This document shows positions 27,090-35,453 of a stretch of DNA of 64,000 bases, piece after piece (within the stretch, counting starts at the first letter, position 1; each line of letters opens with the position of its first letter). The translations under genes and the position numbers were made by a program. The stretch spans positions 3,286,001-3,350,000 of the forward strand of contig NZ_JACRTF010000001.1 in assembly GCF_014385165.1 (NCBI RefSeq), written 5' to 3'. The notes beneath the pieces were generated by a model that saw nothing but the letters and a program-made list of their open reading frames with translations, ran no database searches and was not told the DNA's origin. This DNA comes from Jilunia laotingensis (GTDB lineage Bacteria > Bacteroidota > Bacteroidia > Bacteroidales > Bacteroidaceae).

Positions 27090-28355
27090 TAAATCTGCAA
27101 CAATGAAACTACTGCCTCCTACGAAGATCATATCTTCCGGGAGGCTTTTTTCTTGTGCAGCGCGTACAGCGTCTATAACAGCCGGATATGATTCGCCTCG
27201 TAACCCGAATTCGCCTGCTATCTTTTGAAATTCTTTTTCAGGCATTGCTCGTTTGACACTTGCTTTTGTAAAATAGTAAGTAGCTTCTTGAGGCAAGAGG
27301 GCCAATACGCCCCGGATGTCTTTATCATTTACCATTCCTATTATAATATGGAGATGTTTGTGAGGGATAGTACTGATTTGATGAGTGATGTAGGTAATTC
27401 CTCCTATATTATGCCCGGTATCACAGATCAGGAGAGGGGAGGTGCTTAGTTTTTGCCATCTTCCCATTAGCCCCGTGAGTTCATTGACATGTGCAAATCC
27501 ATCGCGAACATTTTTTTCTTCTATACGATATCCTAATCTTTTCAATATGGGTAATGCATGTAGAATTGTATTTGTATTTTTTATTTGATAACAGCCTCCC
27601 AGATCTCCTTCTAATTGTGGATAGTCCGGTGTTTCGTAAACCAATGATTCTTTTTGATATGCTGCTTTAAGAATAAGATTGTCATCTTCTGCAAACAAAA
27701 TGGAGGTTTCCGCACTTTCCGCTTTGGCCGAGAAAACAGGCCGTGTCTCTTCGTTAGTTTCTCCAATTACCACAGGGATGTCTTTCTTTATGATGCCGGC
27801 CTTTTCACCAGCTATTTTGGCAAGTGTGTCTCCGAGGAATTGGGTATGGTCAAAGCTGATATTGGTGATAATACATAAATCGGGACGGATGATATTGGTA
27901 CAATCCAAACGCCCGCCCAGTCCCACTTCGACCACGGCCACGTCTATCTTTTGATCCGCGAAATACCGGAAAGCCATAGCCGTTGTCAGTTCGAAAAATG
28001 AAGGATGTAGCGGCTCGAAGAAGTTTCTGTGTTTTTCTACAAATTTCACAACATAGCTTTCGGGAATCATTTCTCCGTTGATGCGGATACGTTCACGGAA
28101 ATCAACAAGATGGGGAGATGTGTACAATCCCACTCGATAACCGGCTGATTGCAGAATGGCAGCTAATGTATGGGAACAAGAACCCTTTCCATTAGTCCCC
28201 GCAATATGAATGGTGCGGTATTCCCGATGGGGATGACCAAAGTGTTCGTCAAGAGTTTTTGTTGTTTCTAAACCTTCCTTATATGCGCTGCTTCCGATTT
28301 GCTGAAACATAGGCGCACTCTCATATAAATACATTAATGTGTCCTGATAGTCCAT
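27057..28355 (-). CDS. folC: Folylpolyglutamate synthase / dihydrofolate synthase
   Basis: A 432-residue Mur-ligase-fold enzyme. The ATP P-loop is HIAGTNGKGSCSHTLAAIL near residue 49, followed by YTSPHLVDFRERIRING, the metal site VVEVGLGGRLDCTNII near 141 and SFDHTQFLG near 170; the C-terminal domain has CDTGHNIGG near 310. It adds glutamate to folate and/or joins glutamate to dihydropteroate. The last 33 coding bases overlap the convergent ridA gene. The promoter would lie in the 133-bp divergent region shared with phoH, where I see no clear minus-strand element. Confidence 0.94.
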   Translation of the reverse strand: MDYQDTLMYLYESAPMFQQIGSSAYKEGLETTKTLDEHFGHPHREYRTIHIAGTNGKGSCSHTLAAILQSAGYRVGLYTSPHLVDFRERIRINGEMIPESYVVKFVEKHRNFFEPLHPSFFELTTAMAFRYFADQKIDVAVVEVGLGGRLDCTNIIRPDLCIITNISFDHTQFLGDTLAKIAGEKAGIIKKDIPVVIGETNEETRPVFSAKAESAETSILFAEDDNLILKAAYQKESLVYETPDYPQLEGDLGGCYQIKNTNTILHALPILKRLGYRIEEKNVRDGFAHVNELTGLMGRWQKLSTSPLLICDTGHNIGGITYITHQISTIPHKHLHIIIGMVNDKDIRGVLALLPQEATYYFTKASVKRAMPEKEFQKIAGEFGLRGESYPAVIDAVRAAQEKSLPEDMIFVGGSSFIVADLLAGRDALDLN

Positions 28356-28488
28356 CTTTTATAATATTTAACTGGCAAGAAATCTTTATTGCTCATTTAT
28401 TTGCTATCTTGGGTGCGAGAATCTTTCACATGGGTGACGGATTTCTCTTTCGGATTGCAAATATCAACATTTAAATCTAACAAAAAGT

Positions 28489-29814
28489 ATGGGAGCTAAG
28501 AAAAATTTTGTGTTGGACACAAACGTCATCCTTCACGACTACAATTGCCTGAAGAATTTTCAAGAGAACGATATTTATCTTCCAATTGTCGTACTGGAAG
28601 AATTGGATAAGTTTAAAAAGGGGAACGAACAGATTAACTACAATGCACGCGAGTTTGTACGTGAGCTTGATTTGATTACTGACGATAACTTGTTTACGAA
28701 CGGAGCATTCTTGGGTGAAGGGCTGGGACGTTTGTTTATTGTTGCCGGTGAAGTGGATTCTCCGGTAGTGCATGAATCTTTTCCGGCACGAAAACCTGAC
28801 CATCAGATATTGGCAGTTGCCGATTATCTTGCCCGGAAACATTCTAAAACAAAAACAATTTTGGTGACCAAAGATGTCAATCTTCGTATGAAAGCCCGTT
28901 CTATTGGGGTACTTTGTGAAGATTATATTACTGATAAAGTGGTTAATATCGACATTTTTGAAAAATCCAATGAGGTTTTCGAAGGGATTGCTCCTTCTTT
29001 GATCGACCGTATTTATTCATCCCGTGAGGGGTTGGATATCGATGAATTTGAATTCAAGAACATTATCCGTCCCAATGAATGTTTCATCCTGAAAAGTGAT
29101 CGGAACAGTGTACTTGCCCGTTATAATCCCTTTACGCATATGGTAACCAGGGTAAATAAATCGAAGAATTATGGTATTGAGCCTCGTAATGCCGAGCAAA
29201 GTTTTGCTTTTGAGATATTGAATGATCCTAATGTAAAACTGGTGGCGCTGACTGGGAAAGCAGGTACTGGCAAAACATTATTGGCACTTGCCGCTGCACT
29301 GGGCAATATTCTTGATTATAAACAAATCCTTTTGGCACGTCCCATTGTATCACTTTCTAACAAAGATATAGGTTTTCTGCCGGGGGATGCCAAAGAGAAA
29401 GTTGCTCCTTATATGCAGCCATTGTTCGATAATCTGAATGTCATAAAACGGCAGTTTGCAGCTAATTCTACGGAAGTAAAGCGGTTGGAAGATTTGCAAA
29501 AAAGTGAACAATTGGTTATAGAAGCATTGGCTTTTATCAGGGGGCGCAGCCTCAGTGAAACTTATTGTATTATTGATGAGGCGCAGAATCTGACACCGCA
29601 TGAAATAAAAACAATTATTACCCGTGCAGGTGAGGGGACAAAGATGGTGTTTACCGGTGATATTCAGCAGATAGATCAGCCCTATCTGGATAGCCAGTCC
29701 AATGGTTTGGTCTATATGATAGACCGGATGAAGGATCAGAATCTCTTTGCACACGTCAACCTCGTAAAGGGAGAAAGGAGCCAATTAAGCGAGTTGGCAA
29801 GCAACCTGATGTAG
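28489..29814 (+). CDS. PhoH family protein with N-terminal PIN domain
   Basis: A 441-residue protein. The N-terminal PIN RNase domain (KNFVLDTNVILHDYNCL, LEELDKFKKG, LVTKDVNLRMKAR with the acidic metal-binding residues) spans about 1-135. The PhoH P-loop ATPase follows (LTGKAGTGKTLLALAAAL near residue 253, DEAQNLTP near 363). PIN-PhoH proteins (PhoH2/YlaK type) are RNA helicase-nucleases linked to RNA turnover and toxin-like control; the substrate here is unknown. It is divergent from folC and ends in a strong terminator. A TATCTTGG at 28405-28412 is a weak candidate -7 element. Confidence 0.93.
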   Translation: MGAKKNFVLDTNVILHDYNCLKNFQENDIYLPIVVLEELDKFKKGNEQINYNAREFVRELDLITDDNLFTNGAFLGEGLGRLFIVAGEVDSPVVHESFPARKPDHQILAVADYLARKHSKTKTILVTKDVNLRMKARSIGVLCEDYITDKVVNIDIFEKSNEVFEGIAPSLIDRIYSSREGLDIDEFEFKNIIRPNECFILKSDRNSVLARYNPFTHMVTRVNKSKNYGIEPRNAEQSFAFEILNDPNVKLVALTGKAGTGKTLLALAAALGNILDYKQILLARPIVSLSNKDIGFLPGDAKEKVAPYMQPLFDNLNVIKRQFAANSTEVKRLEDLQKSEQLVIEALAFIRGRSLSETYCIIDEAQNLTPHEIKTIITRAGEGTKMVFTGDIQQIDQPYLDSQSNGLVYMIDRMKDQNLFAHVNLVKGERSQLSELASNLM

Positions 29815-29835
29815 GGAGATAAATAGGAACTTTTT

Positions 29836-29895
29836 GGTCGCGGAATTTTCATATCAGCTATGCTTTTTTATGAACAATTCCGTGACCTTTTTTTG
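29836..29895 (+). terminator. Intrinsic terminator after phoH
   Basis: GGTCGCGGAATT (29836-29847) pairs with AATTCCGTGACC (29876-29887, one G-T pair) and is followed by eight T, 22 bp after the stop. Confidence 0.9.
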
Positions 29896-29968
29896 TATTA
29901 TAGTTTTATTATGGACAAAAGAAAATTTATTATTTTGTTAAATAAAGCGGTAATTGATAAAAATAATG

Positions 29969-29976
29969 TATCTTTG
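29969..29976 (+). promoter_or_regulatory. Candidate -7 element for the sugar dehydratase gene
   Basis: TATCTTTG is an exact TAnnTTTG, 31 bp before the ATG at 30008. No TTTG is present 19-21 bp upstream. Confidence 0.5.
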
Positions 29977-30007
29977 TCGCGCCTAAAACAAAAAAACTAT
30001 ATATTCA

Positions 30008-31912
30008 ATGAGACCAAGATTTTTTCAACGGTATCTTTCTGCAAAGGTATTGCCCATTTGGACCATACTGCTGATTGATGTGTTTATCATCATAGCATCA
30101 TGTATGTTGTCATATGCGCTCCGTTATGATTTTCGTAGTATTTTTTTGGATTCCTCTACAATCGACAAAACGATTATTTGGACAGTAATTGCAAACCTGA
30201 TCTTCTTCAGGGTGTTCCGCACATACTCCAATGTGCTTCGTTTTTCTTCATTTGTAGACATAATGCGCATCTTTGTTTCCCTTACCGTTTCGTATGGGTT
30301 ACTTATGATAATGAGTGTATTACTGGATGCATATTTCACTATTAAAATAGCACCGGTCAGTGTGTTGTTTATGGCTTATGTTATTAACTTCGCCATGATG
30401 GCTTGTTCGCGAATCGTAGTAAAAATGTTTTTCGAAATCATCAACTTCGATGGAAGTCATACGACTAACGTATTTATCTATGGTGCTAAAGAGGCGGGTG
30501 TGAACATTGCTAAAGCTTTACGTGTAAACCTTCGCAACCATTATCGTCTTCGTGGATTTATAGCCGATGAGCCTGAGTTGATTGATAAAATCATGATGGG
30601 AGTAAAGGTATATCCCAATGACGATACGTTGATAGAAAATATGAATGACCGGGATGTCCATACGCTTATCATTTCGCCTGCAAAAATGGATGAATTGAAG
30701 AAGACAGATATGGCAGATCGTTTATTGGCTAATAATGTGAAATTGTTGACAGCTCCTCCTTTGAGTGAATGGGGCGGACAAGCACTCAATCGTACCCAAC
30801 TGAAAGAGATACAGATTGAAGACTTGTTGCAGCGTGAGCCTATCGAAGTCGATATTCATAAGATAGCTTCCCATCTGGAAGGAAAACGTGTAATGATAAC
30901 CGGAGCAGCCGGTTCTATCGGGAGTGAAATAATGCGTCAGGTGGCTTCTTTTAATCCTTATAAATTGATACTGATTGATCAGGCGGAAACACCCCTGCAT
31001 GATATCCGTCTTGAATTGCAAGATCGTTGGAGGGATATCGATGCTGAAACAATTGTTGCTGATATTTCCAATCAAACCCGTATAGAAGCTATTTTCCGGG
31101 AATTTAAACCGCAATATATATTCCATGCGGCTGCTTACAAACATGTTCCAATGATGGAGGATAATGTTTCGGAATCCATTCAGGCAAATGTGGCGGGTAC
31201 ACGTATCCTGGCTGATCTTGCCGTTAAATATGCTGCGGAGAAATTCGTTATGATTTCTACGGACAAGGCAGTGAATCCTACCAATGTAATGGGATGTTCC
31301 AAGCGGATTTGTGAAATCTATGTTCAATCCTTGGCTAAGAAATTACAGAAGGATGGTAACAATACCGTGCAGTTTATTACGACCCGTTTTGGGAATGTCT
31401 TGGGATCTAACGGATCTGTTATTCCTCGTTTCCGTGATCAGATCCAACGTGGTGGTCCTGTTACCGTGACCCATCCTGAGATTATCCGTTATTTTATGAC
31501 GATACCTGAAGCTTGTCGTTTGGTGCTTGAAGCAGGAAGCATGGGCAATGGTGGGGAAATTTACATTTTTGATATGGGGAAACCTGTTAAGATTGTTGAT
31601 CTTGCTAAGCGGATGATCAGTCTTTCCGGACGTACAGATGTAAAGATTGAATTTACCGGCTTGCGTCATGGTGAAAAGCTTTATGAAGAATTGCTCAATA
31701 TCAAGGAACTTACTAAACCTACTTATCACGAAAAAATTATGATTGCTACTGTACGCGAGTACGATTATGATGAAGTGAAAAACCGTATTCAAAAATTGAT
31801 TGACGTAAGTTATTCTTATGATCAGATGAAGATTGTAGCAGCAATGAAAGACATTGTTCCCGAATTTGTAAGCAAGAACTCTTGCTTTGAAGCGTTAGAT
31901 AAGAAACAGTAA
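30008..31912 (+). CDS. Membrane nucleoside-diphosphate-sugar 4,6-dehydratase (CapD/WbpM/PglF family)
   Basis: A 634-residue protein with four N-terminal membrane helices (about residues 13-120), a CoA-binding-like NAD fold (TTNVFIYGAKEAGVNIAKAL, about 150-270) and a C-terminal SDR domain with ITGAAGSIGSEI near 298, YKHVPMMEDN near 376 and STDKAVNPTNVMG near 417, then CSKRICE. This layout is that of UDP-GlcNAc 4,6-dehydratases, which make UDP-2-acetamido-4-keto-2,6-dideoxyhexose, the precursor of QuiNAc, FucNAc and bacillosamine. The likely consumers, a WbpV-like reductase and a WecA/WbpL-like transferase, lie 20 kb away at the end of the capsule locus. Confidence 0.9.
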   Translation: MRPRFFQRYLSAKVLPIWTILLIDVFIIIASCMLSYALRYDFRSIFLDSSTIDKTIIWTVIANLIFFRVFRTYSNVLRFSSFVDIMRIFVSLTVSYGLLMIMSVLLDAYFTIKIAPVSVLFMAYVINFAMMACSRIVVKMFFEIINFDGSHTTNVFIYGAKEAGVNIAKALRVNLRNHYRLRGFIADEPELIDKIMMGVKVYPNDDTLIENMNDRDVHTLIISPAKMDELKKTDMADRLLANNVKLLTAPPLSEWGGQALNRTQLKEIQIEDLLQREPIEVDIHKIASHLEGKRVMITGAAGSIGSEIMRQVASFNPYKLILIDQAETPLHDIRLELQDRWRDIDAETIVADISNQTRIEAIFREFKPQYIFHAAAYKHVPMMEDNVSESIQANVAGTRILADLAVKYAAEKFVMISTDKAVNPTNVMGCSKRICEIYVQSLAKKLQKDGNNTVQFITTRFGNVLGSNGSVIPRFRDQIQRGGPVTVTHPEIIRYFMTIPEACRLVLEAGSMGNGGEIYIFDMGKPVKIVDLAKRMISLSGRTDVKIEFTGLRHGEKLYEELLNIKELTKPTYHEKIMIATVREYDYDEVKNRIQKLIDVSYSYDQMKIVAAMKDIVPEFVSKNSCFEALDKKQ

Positions 31913-31914
31913 TA

Positions 31915-32005
31915 AAGTAAAAAACGAAGAGTGAAAAGTGAAGGGTAATATGCTTTATGATAAGCATCTAATGCCCCTTCACTTTTCACTCTTCGTTTTT
32001 TACTT
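31915..32005. terminator. 31-bp perfect inverted repeat, bidirectional terminator-like hairpin
   Basis: Arms 31915-31945 and 31975-32005 are exact reverse complements over 31 bp (core GAAGAGTGAAAAGTGAAGGG on the left arm); the spacer itself contains a smaller ATGCTT/AAGCAT hairpin. It sits between two convergent genes (stops at 31912 and 32012) and each arm ends in a homopolymer tract, so it could end transcription in both directions. Confidence 0.8.
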
Positions 32006-32011
32006 CCCTGC

Positions 32012-32986
32012 TTATTGCTTATTGGAAAAATATTTCAAGAATTGGGTACGTTCCCACATGTTTATTCCCTGTACATCTTTCGCATTCAGCTTTCCTTTGA
32101 ACTGTGAGATGTTTTTAAATCCTTTGTTGTCCATCCATGTGCTGAGGAAACGGGTCAATTCGCCAATGAATAAATTAGTATTCTGATAGATGGCACTGCA
32201 GACCTCCACTGCTGAAGCACCAGCTAAAATTGCTTTTACTATAGCTTCAGGTTTATGTACGCCACCGGATGCCGCATAATCTATTCTATTAACCAAAGCA
32301 GAGGCAATACCTATCCAGCGAAGTGTATTCGAAAGATCGGAAGAATGACTGAATACATCCCCTGAACTGTGAACCATTTTTTCAATGTCGATATCCGGCT
32401 GATAGAAGCGGTTGAATAATACCACTGCGGCAGCACCGTTTGCATAAAGCTGATCAATTAAAGCAATAGGATTTGTCAGATTATCACCCAATTTCATAAT
32501 AACCGGCAATTTGACAACACGTTTGATATGACTCAAAATATCGATATGCCGTTGTTCAAATGAACCATATTTGTAAAGTACGTCTGATTGCAAAGCTAGA
32601 ATATTTATTTCCAGTGCATCTGCACCTGCTTCTTCGATCTGTTTGGCAAAATCAATCCATTCTGTGTCTGTATAGCAATTGATGCTAGCGATGATGGGGA
32701 TATCGCAAACTTTTTTGCTTTCCTTTATTAATTCGATATATTCCGCAAGTTTATGTTCACGGATATAATCGGCCAAATAGTCGTTACCTTCCGAGTAAAC
32801 GGGATCTTTAAGATGGTCAGCTTCGATGAGAATCTGTTCCTCGAAAAGTGATTTCAAAACAATAGCCCCTGCGCCTGCTTCGGCTAACTTTTTGTTTTTT
32901 CCGGCACTATTGGTGAGGCCTGAACTGCTAATGATTACAGGGTTTCTGAGCTGAAGCCCGGCAAAAGTAGTTTTTAAATCGGTCAT
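32012..32986 (-). CDS. Dihydroorotate dehydrogenase-like protein
   Basis: Start placed at the ATG giving MTDLKTTFAGLQLRNPVI, 13 bp after the upstream yggS stop; an earlier in-frame ATG overlaps yggS. The 324-residue product has a DHOD-like TIM barrel: SSSGLTNSAGKNKKLAEAGA near the N-terminus, IASINCYTDTEW, PVIMKLGDN and a C-terminal ASGGVHKPEAIVKAILAGA phosphate/FMN-binding region. The segment that reads EIN-x-SCPN in true DHODs reads LEINILALQ here, so orotate synthesis is doubtful. It is a known Bacteroidetes paralogue, role unclear. Confidence 0.8.
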   Translation of the reverse strand: MTDLKTTFAGLQLRNPVIISSSGLTNSAGKNKKLAEAGAGAIVLKSLFEEQILIEADHLKDPVYSEGNDYLADYIREHKLAEYIELIKESKKVCDIPIIASINCYTDTEWIDFAKQIEEAGADALEINILALQSDVLYKYGSFEQRHIDILSHIKRVVKLPVIMKLGDNLTNPIALIDQLYANGAAAVVLFNRFYQPDIDIEKMVHSSGDVFSHSSDLSNTLRWIGIASALVNRIDYAASGGVHKPEAIVKAILAGASAVEVCSAIYQNTNLFIGELTRFLSTWMDNKGFKNISQFKGKLNAKDVQGINMWERTQFLKYFSNKQ

Positions 32987-32999
32987 GATAAATGATATT

Positions 33000-33671
33000 T
33001 TAATTATAGTTTCTTTCTCCAAATATTTTACTACCTATTCGTACCATTGTACTTCCTTCGGCAATAGCCTGCGGATAGTCGTGAGACATTCCCATAGATA
33101 ATTCACAAAATGCATCAGAATCAGAAAAAACGGTTGCTTTCAAATCTTTGAATACGCTATGTAAATAACGGAATTCCAGCTTTATTTGTTCAATGTTATC
33201 GGTGTTACTGGCCATACCCATTAATCCGCATATCTTCACGTTTTTCAGAGACTTCCAATCATCGGTAGCCAGCATTTGGCGGCATTCATCGGCACTGAAG
33301 CCAAATTTCGTTTCCTCTTGAGCAATGTGTAATTGTAACAAACATTTTATTGTACGTCCTACTTTTTCAGCTTGTTTGTTTACTTCTGCTAGTAGTTTAT
33401 ATGAATCGATACCATGAATCATGCTCACATAAGGAGCCATGTATTTGATTTTATTCGTTTGCAAATGTCCGATGAAATGCCATTCAATGTCTTTGGGTAA
33501 GGTTTCATATTTGGAAGTCATTTCCTGTACTTTGCTCTCTCCGAAAATACGCTGCCCCGCACTATATGCTTCTTCTATCGCCTCATTGGGATGGAATTTC
33601 GACACAGCGACTAACCTGACTCCTTTCGGGAGTTGGGCCAATACATTCTTTAAATTCTCCGCAACAAACAT
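33000..33671 (-). CDS. yggS: YggS-family PLP homeostasis protein
   Basis: I place the start at the ATG giving MFVAENLKNVLAQLP; another ATG six codons upstream is possible. The product (about 223 residues) is a single-domain fold-type III PLP protein: the PLP lysine is in RLVAVSKFHPNEAI near residue 25, IFGESKVQEM near 50, EWHFIGHLQTNKIKY near 70 and the C-terminal LSMGMSHDYPQAIAEGSTMVRIG phosphate-binding region. COG0325 proteins control pyridoxal phosphate pools and have no known enzymatic activity. It is followed after 13 bp by the DHOD-like gene. Confidence 0.93.
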   Translation of the reverse strand: MFVAENLKNVLAQLPKGVRLVAVSKFHPNEAIEEAYSAGQRIFGESKVQEMTSKYETLPKDIEWHFIGHLQTNKIKYMAPYVSMIHGIDSYKLLAEVNKQAEKVGRTIKCLLQLHIAQEETKFGFSADECRQMLATDDWKSLKNVKICGLMGMASNTDNIEQIKLEFRYLHSVFKDLKATVFSDSDAFCELSMGMSHDYPQAIAEGSTMVRIGSKIFGERNYN

Positions 33672-33732
33672 GTTTTTATTGATTAACAAATGATTAGTTT
33701 AAAAGGATGAGTGATTAATAACTAATTGGCTT

Positions 33733-33795
33733 GTTAATGATAACGATCAATGATCATGCAACTTGGTAGCAGTCTGTTAATCGTTAATCATTAAC
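33733..33795. repeat. Intergenic inverted repeat
   Basis: GTTAATGATAACGAT (33733-33747) and ATCGTTAATCATTAAC (33780-33795) are reverse complements apart from one extra base, in the gap between the DUF4494 gene and yggS. The surrounding 120 bp is built of related TTAAT/AATGATTA words. Confidence 0.7.
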
Positions 33796-33812
33796 TTGCT
33801 AATCATTACTTA

Positions 33813-34277
33813 TTATACTTCCGGTTTATCGTTTGGTTCTGCACTATATGGATAAACATCCATCAAAGGTGTTTCCGATACCAATCCGATTTGATAATCA
33901 GCCATTGTCCCTTTCATTCCTTCATCCAGCTTCTTTACGGCATCGCGTAAGTCGGAAGCTTGTACAAGTACCTGTGTGGAAGATTTTTTTTCAGCACCAC
34001 TTTTTTCATCCAATGTGATGAAAATCAGTTTGCACTTAAACCAACGGTCGGCAGCTTCTTCATCGCTAGGGAAAAGTTCGCTGTAATTGGCTCGTTTTAT
34101 GTCGGATACGGTAAATTCACCTGTGATAAATGGAGTCATCTCTTCAATAATTCGTGCTTCTGCTTCTGTAAAGCTAAGTGCATCCACGAGATAAGGTTCG
34201 GTTACTTTCTTATTCATTCCGTTTTCCATCAGTTTCTCATAACGGATTTTGCATTCAAACCAAGTATGCATTGCCAT
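33813..34277 (-). CDS. DUF4494 protein
   Basis: A 154-residue soluble protein; WFECKIRYEKLMENGMNKKV at the start, EAEARIIEEMTPF in the middle and a repeat-like WFKCKLIFITLDEKSG match the Bacteroidetes family DUF4494 (function unknown). No signal peptide or membrane segment is visible. It is the first gene of a likely minus-strand group with yggS and the DHOD-like gene. A -7-like element at 34350-34357 lies upstream. Confidence 0.85.
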   Translation of the reverse strand: MAMHTWFECKIRYEKLMENGMNKKVTEPYLVDALSFTEAEARIIEEMTPFITGEFTVSDIKRANYSELFPSDEEAADRWFKCKLIFITLDEKSGAEKKSSTQVLVQASDLRDAVKKLDEGMKGTMADYQIGLVSETPLMDVYPYSAEPNDKPEV

Positions 34278-34315
34278 ATTCTTCTGTTTTTAATTTATTA
34301 AAAAGTTTATAATCT

Positions 34316-34346
34316 GCCTATTACGTTCTATTGTTACGTAATAGGC
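34316..34346 (-). promoter_or_regulatory. Perfect 11-bp palindrome at the transcription start of the DUF4494 gene
   Basis: GCCTATTACGT (34316-34326) and ACGTAATAGGC (34336-34346) are exact reverse complements around a 9-base loop. It starts 3 bp downstream of the -7 element on the minus strand, so it is either the first hairpin of the mRNA or an operator. Confidence 0.65.
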
Positions 34347-34349
34347 TTA

Positions 34350-34357
34350 CAAAGATA
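34350..34357 (-). promoter_or_regulatory. Candidate -7 element for DUF4494/yggS group
   Basis: Reads TATCTTTG on the minus strand, an exact TAnnTTTG. No CAAA (TTTG on the minus strand) is found at the expected distance. Confidence 0.45.
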
Positions 34358-34998
34358 ATTCAAAAAACATCTTTTTGCATCCATAAATTGAAGATTTTAT
34401 GATCTGATGGGTAAACATTTATTTCTTTTCAACAATAATTTTACAATCAATGGATAATGCAGCTATTGATTATATGGGTTTTATGAAGTTAATGCCAATA
34501 CATTGGTACGAACTGATCAATGAATTATTTGGATCCTTGACTTGAAGTATAAAAAATACATGGTATTAACCAAGTTCGTTATCGATAAGATTTTGGATGA
34601 ATCTTTCTTATTAGTTTTGGTTGTAATTTCTTATACTAGTATACTAATTCCGATAACATTGAACTTTTATTTAATAGATTTATAATTATCTTTTGGGAAA
34701 TGTTTTAGTCAGTTCCTAGAATAAACGACTGTATCAGTCTTCAGCATATTTCATAAATAAATTGATTCTATTTTTTTGTATTTGAGGGTACCTGAATGGA
34801 GTGGCTAAATTAGTCTTTGATTTAACTAACTTAAAATGAATGAAAATATTTGTTTGTCCCATATATTCTTATACAAATGCTAAAAAAGGAAATGTAATTA
34901 TATCTATGCTTCAAATATTATGAAGACTATTGGATTTATCCGAGAAAAAAGCTTGTATTTGAAAAGCTAAATTGTTATATAAATATGATGGTTACTTT
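34358..34998. other. A/T-rich intergenic region without a supported gene
   Basis: Between the DUF4494 promoter and the invertible segment I see no gene with recognisable protein sequence. It holds a 12-bp palindrome TATACTAGTATA (34632-34643) and a 31-codon open frame (34450-34545) that I do not support as coding. A promoter in the invertible segment reads leftwards into it in the present orientation. Confidence 0.6.
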
Positions 34999-35243
34999 TA
35001 GAAAGTGTTTCAATAAACGTTCGTTTAATGGCACAAAAGTAGAGCCTATAAATGAAACTACAAAATATTTTTATATATATTTTTTTTAGTCGCTATCAAA
35101 TTGAGTCATATGGCATTGATTATCATTTACTTATATTGAATATTAAATTCTTGTCTTGGAACTATTATTTTTTAAGAATAAGCCTTATTCAAATCTTCAA
35201 AAATCCTGTACAATTAAACGAACGTTTATTGAAACACTTTCTA
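34999..35243. repeat. Invertible promoter segment bounded by 31-bp perfect inverted repeats
   Basis: The left repeat (34999-35029) and right repeat (35213-35243) are exact reverse complements over 31 bp, containing AAACGTTCGTTTAA. This includes the ARACGTTCG-type core that I recall for sites recombined by Mpi in B. fragilis. They enclose 183 bp with a full consensus promoter immediately inside the left repeat. The arrangement, just upstream of upxY, is that of phase-variable capsule promoters: recombination between the repeats flips the promoter on or off. Confidence 0.93.
35034..35064 (-). promoter_or_regulatory. Capsule locus promoter, in OFF orientation
   Basis: On the minus strand: TTTG (35064-35061), 19-bp spacer, TACTTTTG (35041-35034), a perfect consensus. 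It fires leftwards, away from upxY. No comparable element exists on the plus strand of the segment. After inversion the -7 box would lie at about 35201-35208, pointing to upxY with a leader of about 240 nt. Confidence 0.88.
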
Positions 35244-35453
35244 TATTTAAACATTTCGTTTAAAGGGAGTTATGCGTAATATTTATTTTGTTTCTAAAGC
35301 GCAGAATTTTCCTCCTTAAAATTTTTCAAGACTGTCCTGCTGAGATAGGGGATGGAATTGGAATGAAATGAATGCATTAAGATTTACATCAGCATTACAT
35401 GATTTAACCGGGAAGTACTTCTTTATTCCGGTGTCCCCAAAGAATATCCATTA
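35244..35453 (+). other. 5' leader of the capsule operon
   Basis: This stretch between the right repeat and upxY would be untranslated leader when the promoter is ON. It contains a TTTAAAC/GTTTAAA hairpin (35246-35264) right after the repeat and an ACCGG/CCGGT hairpin (35407-35432) just before upxY. UpxY proteins are known to act on such leaders to prevent early termination. Confidence 0.5.

Noticed and set aside
34450..34545. Small open frame of 31 codons (starts MDNAAIDYMGF)
   Set aside because: No recognisable family, no clear promoter or ribosome-binding site; could be a relic but cannot be supported.
35052..35279. A 75-codon plus-strand frame inside the invertible segment
   Set aside because: It crosses the right inverted repeat, so inversion would destroy it; composition is that of A/T-rich noncoding DNA.
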